From positions 310,001 through 374,000 of the forward strand of contig CAWAHU010000001.1 in assembly GCA_963781955.1 (NCBI GenBank): a DNA stretch of 64,000 bases, read 5' to 3'. Numbering within the stretch: position 1 is the first letter of the stretch; each line of letters starts with the position of its first letter. Under the pieces are notes generated by a model. The model saw only the letters and a list, made by a program, of their open reading frames with translations, was not told where the DNA came from and searched no databases. Origin of the DNA: Bog-473 sp963781955 (GTDB lineage Bacteria > Actinomycetota > Acidimicrobiia > Acidimicrobiales > RAAP-2). This document shows positions 44,114-54,536 of this stretch, in pieces. The position numbers and the translations under genes were made by a program.

Positions 44114-45022
44114 ATGGCCGGAGGCCAAGAGCGGATCCTGCGCCGTCGCATCCGCACGGTGCAGTCCACGAGGAAGATCACCAAGGCGATGGAGCTCATC
44201 GCCGCCTCGCGGATCGTGCGCGCCCAGAACCGGATCGCGGCCAACCGCCCCTTCCGACAGGGCATGGAGCGCGTGTTGCGGGTGACGGCGGCCGCCGACA
44301 CGGTGGCGGCGGCCAAGCTCTTGGGCACGCCCGAGTCCGCCCGCCACGTGGGCATCTTGGCCATCGTCGGGGACCGTGGCCTGGCCGGGTCCTACAACAC
44401 CGGCGTGCTACGGGCGACTGAGCGGCTGGTGGCCGAGCACAAGGCGGCCGGAGCCGAGGTCACCGTGTGGTCGGTGGGCAAGAAGGCACCTGCGTACTTC
44501 CGCTATCGGGGCATCGACATCGCACAGTCCTTCGGCGGCTTCGCCGACCGGCCCGAGTTCGCCGACGCCCGCCACGTGGCTGCCGTCGTGGGGACGCCCT
44601 TCGTGGTGGGGGAGATGGACCTGGTGCAGATGGTCTCCACCCGCTTCATCTCGGCCGGGACCCAGCGCGTCGAGCCGCTGCAGCTGCTGCCGCTGCCGCT
44701 CCCCGAGGCCGCAGAGGCAGAGGTCGGCTACGAAGAGGGCAAGCTCGAGGGGTACACCGAGTTCGAGCCCGAGCCCGAGGCGCTTCTCGCCGGGCTGGCG
44801 CCGCGGGCCCTCGAAGCGGAGATCTTCGCCGCCCTGCTCGAAGGCGCCGCGGCGTTCTTCACCGCCCAGCAGCGGGCCATGGCGGCGGCCACCGACAACG
44901 CAGACGAACTCGTCCGCACCCTGACCCGCGTGATGAACCGCGCCCGTCAGGACGCCATCACCACAGAGATCATGGAGATCGTCGGCGGGGCCGAGGCGCT
45001 CCGCCAATCGAAGGAGGCATGA
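44114..45022 (+). CDS. atpG: ATP synthase F1 subunit gamma
   Basis: This 302-aa rotor shaft has the N-terminal coiled coil (ILRRRIRTVQSTRKITKAME) and the C-terminal one (ATDNADELVRTLTRVMNRAR QDAITTEIMEIVGGAEAL, split here). The middle Rossmann-like part starts GILAIVGDRGLAGSYNTGVL. Length is normal for actinobacteria. Confidence 0.97.
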   Translation: MAGGQERILRRRIRTVQSTRKITKAMELIAASRIVRAQNRIAANRPFRQGMERVLRVTAAADTVAAAKLLGTPESARHVGILAIVGDRGLAGSYNTGVLRATERLVAEHKAAGAEVTVWSVGKKAPAYFRYRGIDIAQSFGGFADRPEFADARHVAAVVGTPFVVGEMDLVQMVSTRFISAGTQRVEPLQLLPLPLPEAAEAEVGYEEGKLEGYTEFEPEPEALLAGLAPRALEAEIFAALLEGAAAFFTAQQRAMAAATDNADELVRTLTRVMNRARQDAITTEIMEIVGGAEALRQSKEA

Positions 45023-45026
45023 CCCA

Positions 45027-46483
<1,457 letters not shown>

Positions 46484-46484
<1 letters not shown>

Positions 46485-47005
46485 TGGCCGACGGCGTCTT
46501 CGGGGTCGAGGTCGTCACGCCCGAGCAGTCCCTGTTCGCCGGCGGTGCCCGGTCGGTCGTGCTCGCGACGTCGGACGGCGACCTGACCGTGCTGGACGGG
46601 CACACGCCGCTGGTCGGTGACGTGGTGCCCTGCCAGGTGCGCGTCGAGCAGCCCGACGGGTCCGTGCTCGTGCTGGCCGTCCACGGGGGCTTCGTCCAGG
46701 TGGACACCAGCCCCGGTGCGGCCGCCGGGCTGGCCGAGGGGGACGGGCCGCTGGCCGGCCTCTCGACCCGCGTGACCGTCCTGGCGGGCGTGGCCGAGCT
46801 GGCGGGGGAGATCGACGTACCACGGGCCGAGCTGGCCCGGGAGCTGGCCACGCAGCGGGTGGCCGAGGCCGGCTCCGGACGCGGTCCCGCCGCCTCGGAG
46901 GCCGGCGAGGGCGGGGCCGAGGCGAACCTGACCCTGGCCGAGGCCCAGGACGCGCTGGCCCGGGCCGAGCTGCGCCTGTCGACCGCGTCCAGCGCGAAGA
47001 GCTAG
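46484..47005 (+). CDS. atpC: ATP synthase F1 subunit epsilon
   Basis: This 173-aa protein has the N-terminal beta-sandwich (VEVVTPEQSLFAGGARSVVL, GDLTVLDGHTPLVGDVVP, HGGFVQVD). It ends in a helical part after an Ala/Gly/Glu-rich linker, longer than the usual 120-140 aa. The linker may weaken the inhibitory C-terminal helix function. It is the last gene of the operon and convergent with glpX. Confidence 0.92.
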
Positions 47006-47083
47006 CCGGGCGAGGCGCCTGAGGCCGTCAGAGGCCGCCTGAGGCCACGACGGAAGCCCGGGGCGGAAGCCGAACGTGAGAGA

Positions 47084-47154
47084 GGCGGAGGCCAGCCAGA
47101 GGCGGAGGGCCAGATACAGGCGGAGGGCCAGCTCGAGGCGGAGGGCCAGGTAGA
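47084..47154 (+). repeat. 18-bp tandem repeat after atpC
   Basis: Four units of GGCGGAGGGCCAG plus a variable five bases (the first unit is 17 bases). They lie in the 224-base gap between the convergent atpC and glpX genes, which contains no gene. Confidence 0.85.
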
Positions 47155-47229
47155 GGGTGCGAGGTCTCTAAACAGGTCCGTTTACAGTTCCCGACAACAG
47201 CCCCGGTGCCGCGGCCCGGGTCGTCGCCG

Positions 47230-48225
47230 TCAGTCGAACTGGATCGAGGAGAACTCGGCCAGCTTGGCCAGGGCGTGGCTGGCGTCGATCTGGCGCACTG
47301 TCCCCGACTTGGAGCGCATCACGAGCGACTGGGTGGTGGCCCCGAACTCGTGGTACTGCACGCCCTTGAGGAGCTCGCCGTCGGTGATGCCCGTGGCGGC
47401 GAAGAAGCAGTTGTTCCCCCGTACCAGGTCGTCGGTGGCCAGCACGGCGTCGAGGTCGTAGCCGGCCGCGATCGCCGCGGTCCGCTCCGCCTCGTCACGG
47501 GGGTAGAGCCTCCCCTGGATCTCGGCGCCCATGCACTTGAGGGCGGCGGCGGCGATCACCCCCTCGGGCGTCCCACCGATACCGAAGAGGATGTCCACCC
47601 CAGCCCCGGGCCAGCTGGTGGCGATGGCGCCGGCCACGTCGCCGTCGGTGATGAGGCGGATGCGAGCCCCGGTTCGCCGCACCTCGGCGATCAGGTCGGC
47701 GTGGCGAGGACGGTCCAGGATCACCGCCGTCAGGTCCCGCACCGCCCGCCCCATGGCCTCGGCGAGGGCGTGCATGTTCTCGGTCGGCGTGCGGCGGATG
47801 TCGCAGGCACCCTTGGCCCGCGGCCCCACGGCCAGCTTCTCCATGTACACGCAGGGGCCGGGGTCGAACATGGCGCCCCGCTCGGCCACGGCGATCACGG
47901 CCAGGGCGCCGCCGCGGCCCTGGGCGGTCAGCGTGGTGCCGTCGATCGGGTCGACGGCGATGTCGGTGAGCGGGGGCGTTCCGTCGCCGATCTTCTCGCC
48001 GTTGAAGAGCATGGGCGCGTTGTCCTTCTCGCCCTCGCCGATGACGACGATGCCGTCCATGGGCACGGAGGAGAGCACGGTCCGCATCGCCTCGACCGCG
48101 GCCCGGTCCGCCCCGATCTTGTCCCCGCGGCCCATCCAGCGGCTGGCGGCCATGGCCGCTGCCTCCGTGGTCCGCACCAGGTCCATGGCGAGGTTCCGGT
48201 CGGGAGCTTGACGCGAGGTTGCCAC
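47230..48225 (-). CDS. glpX: fructose-1,6-bisphosphatase, class II
   Basis: This 331-aa GlpX-type FBPase of gluconeogenesis has RNLAMDLVRTTEAAAMAASR at the start, the metal site IVVIGEGEKDNAPM and DIAVDPIDGTTLTAQGRGGA, and GIGGTPEGVIAAAALKCMG near the middle. Actinobacteria commonly depend on this class. It is divergent from murA, and the two start codons lie about 60 bases apart. Confidence 0.96.
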   Translation of the reverse strand: MATSRQAPDRNLAMDLVRTTEAAAMAASRWMGRGDKIGADRAAVEAMRTVLSSVPMDGIVVIGEGEKDNAPMLFNGEKIGDGTPPLTDIAVDPIDGTTLTAQGRGGALAVIAVAERGAMFDPGPCVYMEKLAVGPRAKGACDIRRTPTENMHALAEAMGRAVRDLTAVILDRPRHADLIAEVRRTGARIRLITDGDVAGAIATSWPGAGVDILFGIGGTPEGVIAAAALKCMGAEIQGRLYPRDEAERTAAIAAGYDLDAVLATDDLVRGNNCFFAATGITDGELLKGVQYHEFGATTQSLVMRSKSGTVRQIDASHALAKLAEFSSIQFD

Positions 48226-48284
48226 GGGCCATGACGATAGTTGGTCGCCGTCGGCACCCCCGCCCAGCGGCGATACTTGTGGCC

Positions 48285-49583
48285 GTGGAACAGGCCCCCG
48301 CCCCGCGCCCCGACACGGGCGCCGACACCATCGTCGTCGAGCCCTGCGGCCCGCTCCGGGGCACCGTCACCGCAGGTGGTGCCAAGAACTCGGCCTTGAA
48401 GCTGATGGCGGCCTGCCTGCTGGCGGAGGGCCGCACGGTGCTGTCGAACGTCCCGCGGATCTCCGACGTCGACACCATGGCCATGGTGCTGCGGGCCATG
48501 GGCGCCGAGGTCGAGCGCCTCGAGGGCGGAGAGGTGGCCGTGACGACGCCGCCGGCGGCCGCTTTGGTGCCCTCGGGGCCCTACGACCTCTTCGAACGCA
48601 TGCGGGCCTCGGTGGTCGTCCTGGGACTCCTGCTGTCGCGGTGTGGTGCCGTCCGGGTGCCCCTCCCGGGCGGGGACGACTTCGGGGACCGCCCGATCGA
48701 CTTCCACATCAACGGGCTGACCGCCATGGGCGCCCGATTCGAGTCTTCCCACGGGGAGGTGCGGGGCACGGTCCCCGGCGGCCGGCTGGTCGGGACGCGG
48801 GTGGTCCTCGAGTACCCGAGTCACACGGCCACCGACAACCTCCTCATGGCGGCCGCGCTGGCCAAGGGCACGACGGTGATCGAGAACGCGGCCAAGGAGC
48901 CCGAGGTGGCGGACCTGGCCGCCCTGCTGTGCGACATGGGCGCGCGGGTGCACGGCGCCGGCACCTCGAGGATCGAGGTGGAGGGTGTGGACGAGCTCCG
49001 CCCGACTCGCCACGCCGTGGTGCCCGACCGCGTGGTGGCGGCGACCTACCTGGCCGCCGTCGGCATGGCCGGCGGCGAGGTCACCATCGCAGACGCCCGC
49101 CCCGAGCACATGGAGATGGTGCTGCGCAAGGTCAACCAGATGGGCGTGGAGACCGAGATGACACCGGACGGGCTGCGGGCGGTGGCGCGCCGGCGGCTGG
49201 TGGCTGCGGACGTGGCCACGCTGCCGTACCCGGGGGTGGCGACGGACTACAGCCCCCTGCTGGTGGCCATGCTGACCGTGGCGGACGGGGTGGGGATCCT
49301 CACCGAGAACCTGTTCTCCGGACGGTTCCGCTATGTGGAGGAACTGCGCCGGATGGGCGCCGACATCCGCACCGAGGGCCACCACGCCGTGGTGCGGGGG
49401 GTGCCCCGGCTCTCGGGCGCGGCGGTGCGGGCGCCCGACATCCGGGCCGGGGTGGCCCTGGTCCTGGCCGGCCTGGTGGCCGATGGCGTCACCACGGTCA
49501 ACGGGGCCCACCACATCGATCGTGGCTACGAGGACCTGGTGGGCGCCCTGCGGGCGCTGGGTGCCTCGGTGGAGCGACGGTGA
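48285..49583 (+). CDS. murA: UDP-N-acetylglucosamine 1-carboxyvinyltransferase
   Basis: This 432-aa EPSP-synthase-fold protein adds enolpyruvate to UDP-GlcNAc in the first step of peptidoglycan synthesis. It has GPLRGTVTAGGAKNSALKLM, a loop VPLPGGDDFGDRPIDFHING, and GLVADGVTTVNGAHHIDRGY near the end. In the loop the residue after PGG is Asp131 where E. coli has Cys115. This Asp is known from mycobacteria, Chlamydia and Borrelia and gives fosfomycin resistance. GTG 48285 (or 48279) is preferred because the upstream part overlaps the glpX start. Confidence 0.94.
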   Translation: MEQAPAPRPDTGADTIVVEPCGPLRGTVTAGGAKNSALKLMAACLLAEGRTVLSNVPRISDVDTMAMVLRAMGAEVERLEGGEVAVTTPPAAALVPSGPYDLFERMRASVVVLGLLLSRCGAVRVPLPGGDDFGDRPIDFHINGLTAMGARFESSHGEVRGTVPGGRLVGTRVVLEYPSHTATDNLLMAAALAKGTTVIENAAKEPEVADLAALLCDMGARVHGAGTSRIEVEGVDELRPTRHAVVPDRVVAATYLAAVGMAGGEVTIADARPEHMEMVLRKVNQMGVETEMTPDGLRAVARRRLVAADVATLPYPGVATDYSPLLVAMLTVADGVGILTENLFSGRFRYVEELRRMGADIRTEGHHAVVRGVPRLSGAAVRAPDIRAGVALVLAGLVADGVTTVNGAHHIDRGYEDLVGALRALGASVERR

Positions 49584-49673
49584 GCGGCGCCGACGCGGCA
49601 CGCGCCGGGCCCGGAGCGGCGGCGCCCGACGGACCCGGCGACCCTGCTCGAGGGAGCCCGTGCCGGCGACCGG

Positions 49674-50582
49674 GTGGCGCTGGCCCGCCTCCTGTCCTTC
49701 GTCGAGCGCGGCGGCGAGACGGCGACCGCGGTGGCGCGCCTGGCCTACCGGGCCGAGGTCCCCTACACCGTGGGCCTCACCGGCGCGCCCGGGGCGGGCA
49801 AGTCGACGCTCACCGACACGTTGATCACCGAGGTGCGCCGGGGCTGGACCGAGCCGGTGTCCCTGCCCGTGCCCCAGGTCGGGGTGCTGGCTGTCGACCC
49901 GACGTCCCCCTTCAGCGGCGGCGCCATCCTGGGCGACCGCGTACGCATGGGCCAGCACACGCTCGACCCGACCGTCTTCATCCGCTCCATGGCGACCCGC
50001 GGGCACCTGGGCGGCCTGTCCCTGGCCGTGCCCGACGCCGTCCGTCTACTCGGGGCGTCGGGCATCGGCGTCGTGATCGTCGAGACGGTGGGCGTGGGCC
50101 AGATGGAGGTCGAGATCGCATCGGCGGCCGACACCACCGTGGTGGTGGTCACCCCCGGGTGGGGCGACGCCATGCAGGCCAACAAGGCCGGCCTCCTCGA
50201 GGTGGCCGACGTCTTCGTGATCAACAAGGCAGACCGGCCCGGGCGCCGCGAGGCCCGCCGCGACCTCGAGCAGATGCTCGACCTCGCCCGCCCCGGATCG
50301 TGGCGTCCCGAGATCGTGGACACAACGGCGACGTCCGGCGAGGGCGTCGACCGCCTGTGGGAGGTCGTGGCCCGGCACCGGGCACACCTCGAGGAGACCG
50401 GGCTGCTGGCGTCTCGCCGCGCGGCGCGCCTCTCCCAGGAACTACGCCGGGTGCTGCTGGCCCGGGCCGAGGCCCGGGTCGACGAGCTCGCCGCGGGGGA
50501 GGAGTTCGCCACAGCCGTCAAGGCGCTGCTGGCCGGGGAGCTCGACCCTTACGCGGCGGCCGACCGGGTCCTCCACGCATGA
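49674..50582 (+). CDS. meaB: MeaB/ArgK-family GTPase, N-terminus probably frameshifted
   Basis: This G3E GTPase protects and loads methylmalonyl-CoA mutase. The P-loop is VGLTGAPGAGKSTLTDTLI. VLAVDPTSPFSGGAILGDRVR is the family switch region, IVETVGVGQMEVEIASAADT includes the Walker B area, and VINKADRPGRREA gives base specificity. Upstream codons in this frame (DPATLLEGARAGDRVALARL) still match the family but have no start codon. A GTG overlapping the murA stop (49580) reads in another frame. A one-base shift near 49628-49640 is likely. The mutase genes are not in the window. Confidence 0.9.
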   Translation: MALARLLSFVERGGETATAVARLAYRAEVPYTVGLTGAPGAGKSTLTDTLITEVRRGWTEPVSLPVPQVGVLAVDPTSPFSGGAILGDRVRMGQHTLDPTVFIRSMATRGHLGGLSLAVPDAVRLLGASGIGVVIVETVGVGQMEVEIASAADTTVVVVTPGWGDAMQANKAGLLEVADVFVINKADRPGRREARRDLEQMLDLARPGSWRPEIVDTTATSGEGVDRLWEVVARHRAHLEETGLLASRRAARLSQELRRVLLARAEARVDELAAGEEFATAVKALLAGELDPYAAADRVLHA

Positions 50583-50615
50583 GCCGGCGCACCCCCGTTC
50601 CGGTACGGTTCCTCC

Positions 50616-51399
50616 ATGGCTGAGGCGGCCGGGACGTTCGTCAGCGTGGAACGGCGCCACGACGGCGTTGCGCTCGTGCGCCTGGACCGACCCAAGGCGA
50701 ACGCGCTGTCGGCCGCAGTGCTGGCACAGCTGGCCGCGGTGGCCGAGGACCTCCAGGCCGACCCGCCGGGCGCCGTCGTGGTGTGGGGCGGGCGCAAGAT
50801 CTTCGCCGCCGGCGCCGACATCGCGGAGCTCGACGGGAAGGGGGCGGAAGCGGTCGGGTCCAACTTCGAGGCTGCGCTCGGCGCCCTGGCCGCCGTGCCG
50901 CGTGCCACCATCGCCGCCGTCAACGGCTACGCCCTGGGGGGCGGTCTGGAGCTGGCGCTCGCCTGCGACCTGCGCGTGTGCCGCGGAGGACGCCGCGTTC
51001 GGCTTGCCCGAGGTCCTGCTCGGGGTGATCCCGGGCGGTGGTGGGACCCAGCGGCTGCCACGCCTCGTCGGCGCGGCGCGGGCCAAGGAGCTGATCCTCA
51101 CCGGCCGCCAGGTCCGGGCCGAAGAGGCCCACGCCATTGGTCTGGTCAACCGGGTGGTGGCGCCCGGCTACGTGCTCGATGCCTCGTTGGCGTGGGCGGC
51201 CGAGCTGGCTGCAGGCCCCCTGCTGGCGCACGGCCTGGCCAAGTCCGCCGTCGACCGCGGACTCGACGGCACGCTCGAGCAGGGCCTGGCCATCGAGCGG
51301 GAGGCGTTCGTCGCCGCGGCCAGGACCGAGGATGCCGCCCGTGGCATCGCGTCATTCGCCGAGCACGGCCCGGGCAAGGCCACCTTCGTGGGGCGGTGA
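50616..51399 (+). pseudogene. enoyl-CoA hydratase/isomerase, frameshifted
   Basis: This crotonase-family protein would be about 261 aa. The first frame (from ATG 50616) covers VALVRLDRPKANALSAAV, KIFAAGADIAEL and TIAAVNGYALGGGLELALAC, including both oxyanion-hole glycines. Near base 50985, inside the CDLRVC stretch, the match moves to another frame, which continues AEDAAFGLPEVLLGVIPGGG and GGTQRLPRLVGAARAKELIL to the stop at 51399. One missing base explains it. Both halves are otherwise well conserved, so this may be a sequencing error or a young mutation. Confidence 0.8.
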
Positions 51400-51403
51400 T
51401 GGT

Positions 51404-53245
51404 GTGAGCTCGCCACCGATCCCGATCAGCGCAGGTGAAGGCGCCTTCGACCCCTCGGTCCGCTGGTTCCAGCACGCCGTCTTCTACGAGGTGCTGATCC
51501 GCGGCTACCACGACGCCAACAACGACGGCACCGGTGACATCCGCGGCCTGCGCGAGAAGCTCGACTACATCGAGTGGCTCGGCATCGACTGCATCTGGAT
51601 GCTCCCCTTCTACCCGTCACCGTTCCGCGATGGCGGCTACGACATCAGCGACTTCTTCAACGTGCACCCCGACTACGGGACCATCGGCGACCTCGTCGGC
51701 TTCCTGGAGGACGCGCACCGCCGCGGCATCCGCGTCGTCGCCGACCTCGTCATGAACCACACGAGTGACCAACACCCGTGGTTCATTGAGTCGCGCTCGT
51801 CGCGCGACAACGCCAAGGCCGACTGGTACGTCTGGAACGACGACGACCAGAAGTGGCCCGATGCGCGGGTTGTCTTCACCGACGTGGAGCGCTCCAATTG
51901 GACGTGGGACGACACGCGTCAGCAGTACTACTGGCACCGCTTCTACCACCACCAGCCCGACCTCAATTACGAGAATCCCGAGGTCGCGGACACCATGATC
52001 GACCTGGTCCGCTTCTGGCTCGACCTGGGCTTCGACGGCTTCCGGCTCGACGCCGTCCCCTACCTCTACCAGCGCGACGGGACATCGGGCGAGCACTTGC
52101 CTGAGACGCACGCGTTCATCAAGCGGGTCCGCAAGCAGATCGAGGCCGACTATCCGGGCCGGATCCTCCTGGCGGAAGCCAACGGCTGGCCGAGCGACGT
52201 GGCTGACTACTTCGGAGACGGAGACGAATGCCACCTCTGCTTCCACTTCCCGTTGATGCCGCGCCTCTTCATGGCAGTCCGGCGCGAGCAGCGTTACCCG
52301 ATCACCGAGATCCTGGCCCAGACCCCCGACATCAACGACTCGTGCCAGTGGGCGATCTTCCTGCGCAACCACGACGAGCTGACCCTCGAACAGGTCACCG
52401 ACGAGGAGCGGGACTACCTCATCGCCGAGTACGCCAAGGACCCGCGGATGAAGCGCCACATGGGCATCGGGCGCCGCCTGGCCCCGCTTCTTGACAACGA
52501 TCGGCGCACCGCCGAGCTGCTGTACGCACTCATCTTGTCCCTGCCCGGCAGCCCCGTCATCTACTACGGCGACGAGCTGCTCATGGGTGACAACATCTAC
52601 CTCGGTGATCGGGACTCGGTTCGCACACCCATGCAGTGGTCCCCCGACCGCAACGGCGGGTTCTCCCAAGCCGACTTCGCCCAGCTGTACCTCCCCCCGC
52701 TCATGGACCCGGTCTACGGTTTCAGCGCCCTCAACGTCGAGGCCCAGCTGCGCAATCAGGGGTCGTTCCTGCACTGGCTGCGGCGCATGTTGACCGAGCG
52801 CCGGGCCCTGCCGGTCATGGGCGTGGGCGACATGGAGGTGCTCCCCTGCGCCAACCCCTCGGTCCTGGCCTACATGCGCTCGGGCGAGGTCTCCGACATC
52901 CTCACCGGCGCCGCGTCGAGCGGTCCGCCGGTGAGCCAGGCCATCGACGGGGCGCTCGACTGGGGCCGCTCCACGGTGCTGGCGCGCACGGTCCCGGCCG
53001 GGAACGAGAGTGCCGGCGACGAAGTGGTGCGGCGGCACCAGGCCGTGCTCTGCGTGCACAACCTCAGCAGGTTCGCCCAGCCGGCCGAGCTGGCCCTGGC
53101 CAAGTGGGCGGGCTCGACACCCTACGAGGTGCTCGGCCGCGTCCCCTTCCCGGTCATCACCGAAGAGCCGTACACGGTGACGCTCCCGCCCTACGGGTTC
53201 CTGTGGTTCGACCTGGTGCCCGACGAGAGGCTTGGACGGGAATGA
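51404..53245 (+). CDS. treS: trehalose synthase (maltose alpha-D-glucosyltransferase)
   Basis: This 613-aa GH13 enzyme interconverts maltose and trehalose. The catalytic triad is visible: nucleophile Asp216 in GFDGFRLDAVPYL, the acid/base Glu in ILLAEANGWPSDV, and Asp in FLRNHDELTLEQV. The start segment HAVFYEVLIRGYHDANNDGT and the domain B segment WYVWNDDDQKWPDAR are characteristic of TreS. GTG 51404 is used. It overlaps the following kinase-like gene by four bases. Confidence 0.95.
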   Translation: MSSPPIPISAGEGAFDPSVRWFQHAVFYEVLIRGYHDANNDGTGDIRGLREKLDYIEWLGIDCIWMLPFYPSPFRDGGYDISDFFNVHPDYGTIGDLVGFLEDAHRRGIRVVADLVMNHTSDQHPWFIESRSSRDNAKADWYVWNDDDQKWPDARVVFTDVERSNWTWDDTRQQYYWHRFYHHQPDLNYENPEVADTMIDLVRFWLDLGFDGFRLDAVPYLYQRDGTSGEHLPETHAFIKRVRKQIEADYPGRILLAEANGWPSDVADYFGDGDECHLCFHFPLMPRLFMAVRREQRYPITEILAQTPDINDSCQWAIFLRNHDELTLEQVTDEERDYLIAEYAKDPRMKRHMGIGRRLAPLLDNDRRTAELLYALILSLPGSPVIYYGDELLMGDNIYLGDRDSVRTPMQWSPDRNGGFSQADFAQLYLPPLMDPVYGFSALNVEAQLRNQGSFLHWLRRMLTERRALPVMGVGDMEVLPCANPSVLAYMRSGEVSDILTGAASSGPPVSQAIDGALDWGRSTVLARTVPAGNESAGDEVVRRHQAVLCVHNLSRFAQPAELALAKWAGSTPYEVLGRVPFPVITEEPYTVTLPPYGFLWFDLVPDERLGRE

Positions 53246-54477
53246 ACGAGGGGCGCGACCGGGCACTCCGCACGCTCACCGAGGCGTGGCTCGGGCTGCG
53301 CAGGGTCGCGCCGGCGGGCAGCATTGCCATCGAACGCGCCGAGGTGCTCCGCCCCGGCCGGCCGGGCCTGCTCGACATCGTGGCGCGGGTCGACGGTCGC
53401 CGGGCGCACTTCGTGGTCGGCCTGCGGGCGGTGGGCGATGAGACGCACTTCCTGCGAGCCGGCGAGGAATCGGCTCTGGGCCTGCTCGACGACGACCACG
53501 GCCTGGCCGTGTGCACCGACGCGCTGCACGATGCGCAGCTGGGCCCGTTGCTGCTCTCCACCGTGCGGGGCGTCGAGCCGCGACCGGGACCGGTGGCCGT
53601 CCTGCGCGACGACGACGACGCCACCGTCCTCGACTGTGGCGACCGGGGCGACCTCATGGTGTTCCCGTGGCTGGCCGCCGATCCCCGGCCCGAGGTGGAC
53701 GTCGTGGTGGCGCTGGACGAGGTCGGCTTCAACCACGTGGCGGCGCCCCTGGTGCGCTGGACGTGCGACGGCCGCGACCTCGGCCTGGTGCAGGAGCCGC
53801 TGGCCGACCGCTCCGGTGGCTGGGCGCTTGCCATCACGTCGCTGCGGGACTTCTACGCCTCGGGCGGCGCCCCCGAGGTGGCCGGCGGGGACTTCGGGAC
53901 CGAGGCGCGGGCGTTGGGCATCATGACGGCCCGCATGCACCTCGCGCTGGACCGGGCCTTCCTGCGCCACCACGAGCCGGTGGCCAACTGGGTCGACGCG
54001 GCCGAGGCGCAGATCGCGGCCGCCGACCCGTCGCTGCTCGACGCGCCCGGCGTGGCCGACCTGGTCAAGTGGATCCATGAGTCCGAGGCGCGCCTGCCGG
54101 TGATCCGCACGCACGGGGACTTCCATCTCGGGCGCACCGCTCGCACCGACCAGGGCTGGATGGTCTCGGATTGCTGTCCGGGGGGCGTCCTGCCCGGCCA
54201 GACGCTTCCGGGGCGCCGGACCCCGCTCGCCGACGTGGCCGACCTGTTGTGGTCGATGCACCAGGCCAGCCTGGTGGCCGCGGCCGAGCGGGACCCGACG
54301 GGCCGCCTCGGCCTGGCCGCGCTGGGCCAGGCCTGGGAGCGCAGGAACCGGCGGGCGTTCGTCACGGGCTACCTGGGCACTCCGGGGATCGGAGGGCTGG
54401 TCGGGCCCGACCGCGACCTGGTGCGCCGCTTGGTCTCGTTCCTCGAGCTGGCCCGCTCCGTGCGCGTGGCGTCGTAG
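53242..54477 (+). CDS. maltokinase-like protein with altered metal motif
   Basis: This 411-aa protein has the layout of actinobacterial maltokinase (Mak/Pep2): an N-terminal cap domain (ALRTLTEAWLGLRRVAPAGS) and an aminoglycoside-kinase-like C-lobe. The catalytic IRTHGDFHLGRTARTDQGW is present. The following metal motif, DFEGE in maltokinases, reads SDCCPGGV, so the second acidic residue is missing. It is translationally coupled to treS, so it probably acts on the same pathway; activity is uncertain. Confidence 0.8.
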   Translation: MNEGRDRALRTLTEAWLGLRRVAPAGSIAIERAEVLRPGRPGLLDIVARVDGRRAHFVVGLRAVGDETHFLRAGEESALGLLDDDHGLAVCTDALHDAQLGPLLLSTVRGVEPRPGPVAVLRDDDDATVLDCGDRGDLMVFPWLAADPRPEVDVVVALDEVGFNHVAAPLVRWTCDGRDLGLVQEPLADRSGGWALAITSLRDFYASGGAPEVAGGDFGTEARALGIMTARMHLALDRAFLRHHEPVANWVDAAEAQIAAADPSLLDAPGVADLVKWIHESEARLPVIRTHGDFHLGRTARTDQGWMVSDCCPGGVLPGQTLPGRRTPLADVADLLWSMHQASLVAAAERDPTGRLGLAALGQAWERRNRRAFVTGYLGTPGIGGLVGPDRDLVRRLVSFLELARSVRVAS

Positions 54478-54488
54478 CGGCCCAGAAG

Positions 54489-54536
54489 GTCGGATCAGAG
54501 GTCGGCCCAGAGGTCGGCTCAGAGGTCGGCTCAGAG
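54489..54536 (+). repeat. 12-bp tandem repeat at the galT 3' end
   Basis: Four units GTCGGNYCAGAG. The last overlaps the galT stop codon. It lies between the convergent maltokinase-like and galT genes. Confidence 0.8.

Noticed and set aside
47084..47154. CRISPR array after atpC
   Set aside because: The 18-bp units are contiguous, with only about five variable bases each and no spacers of normal length. No cas genes are present.
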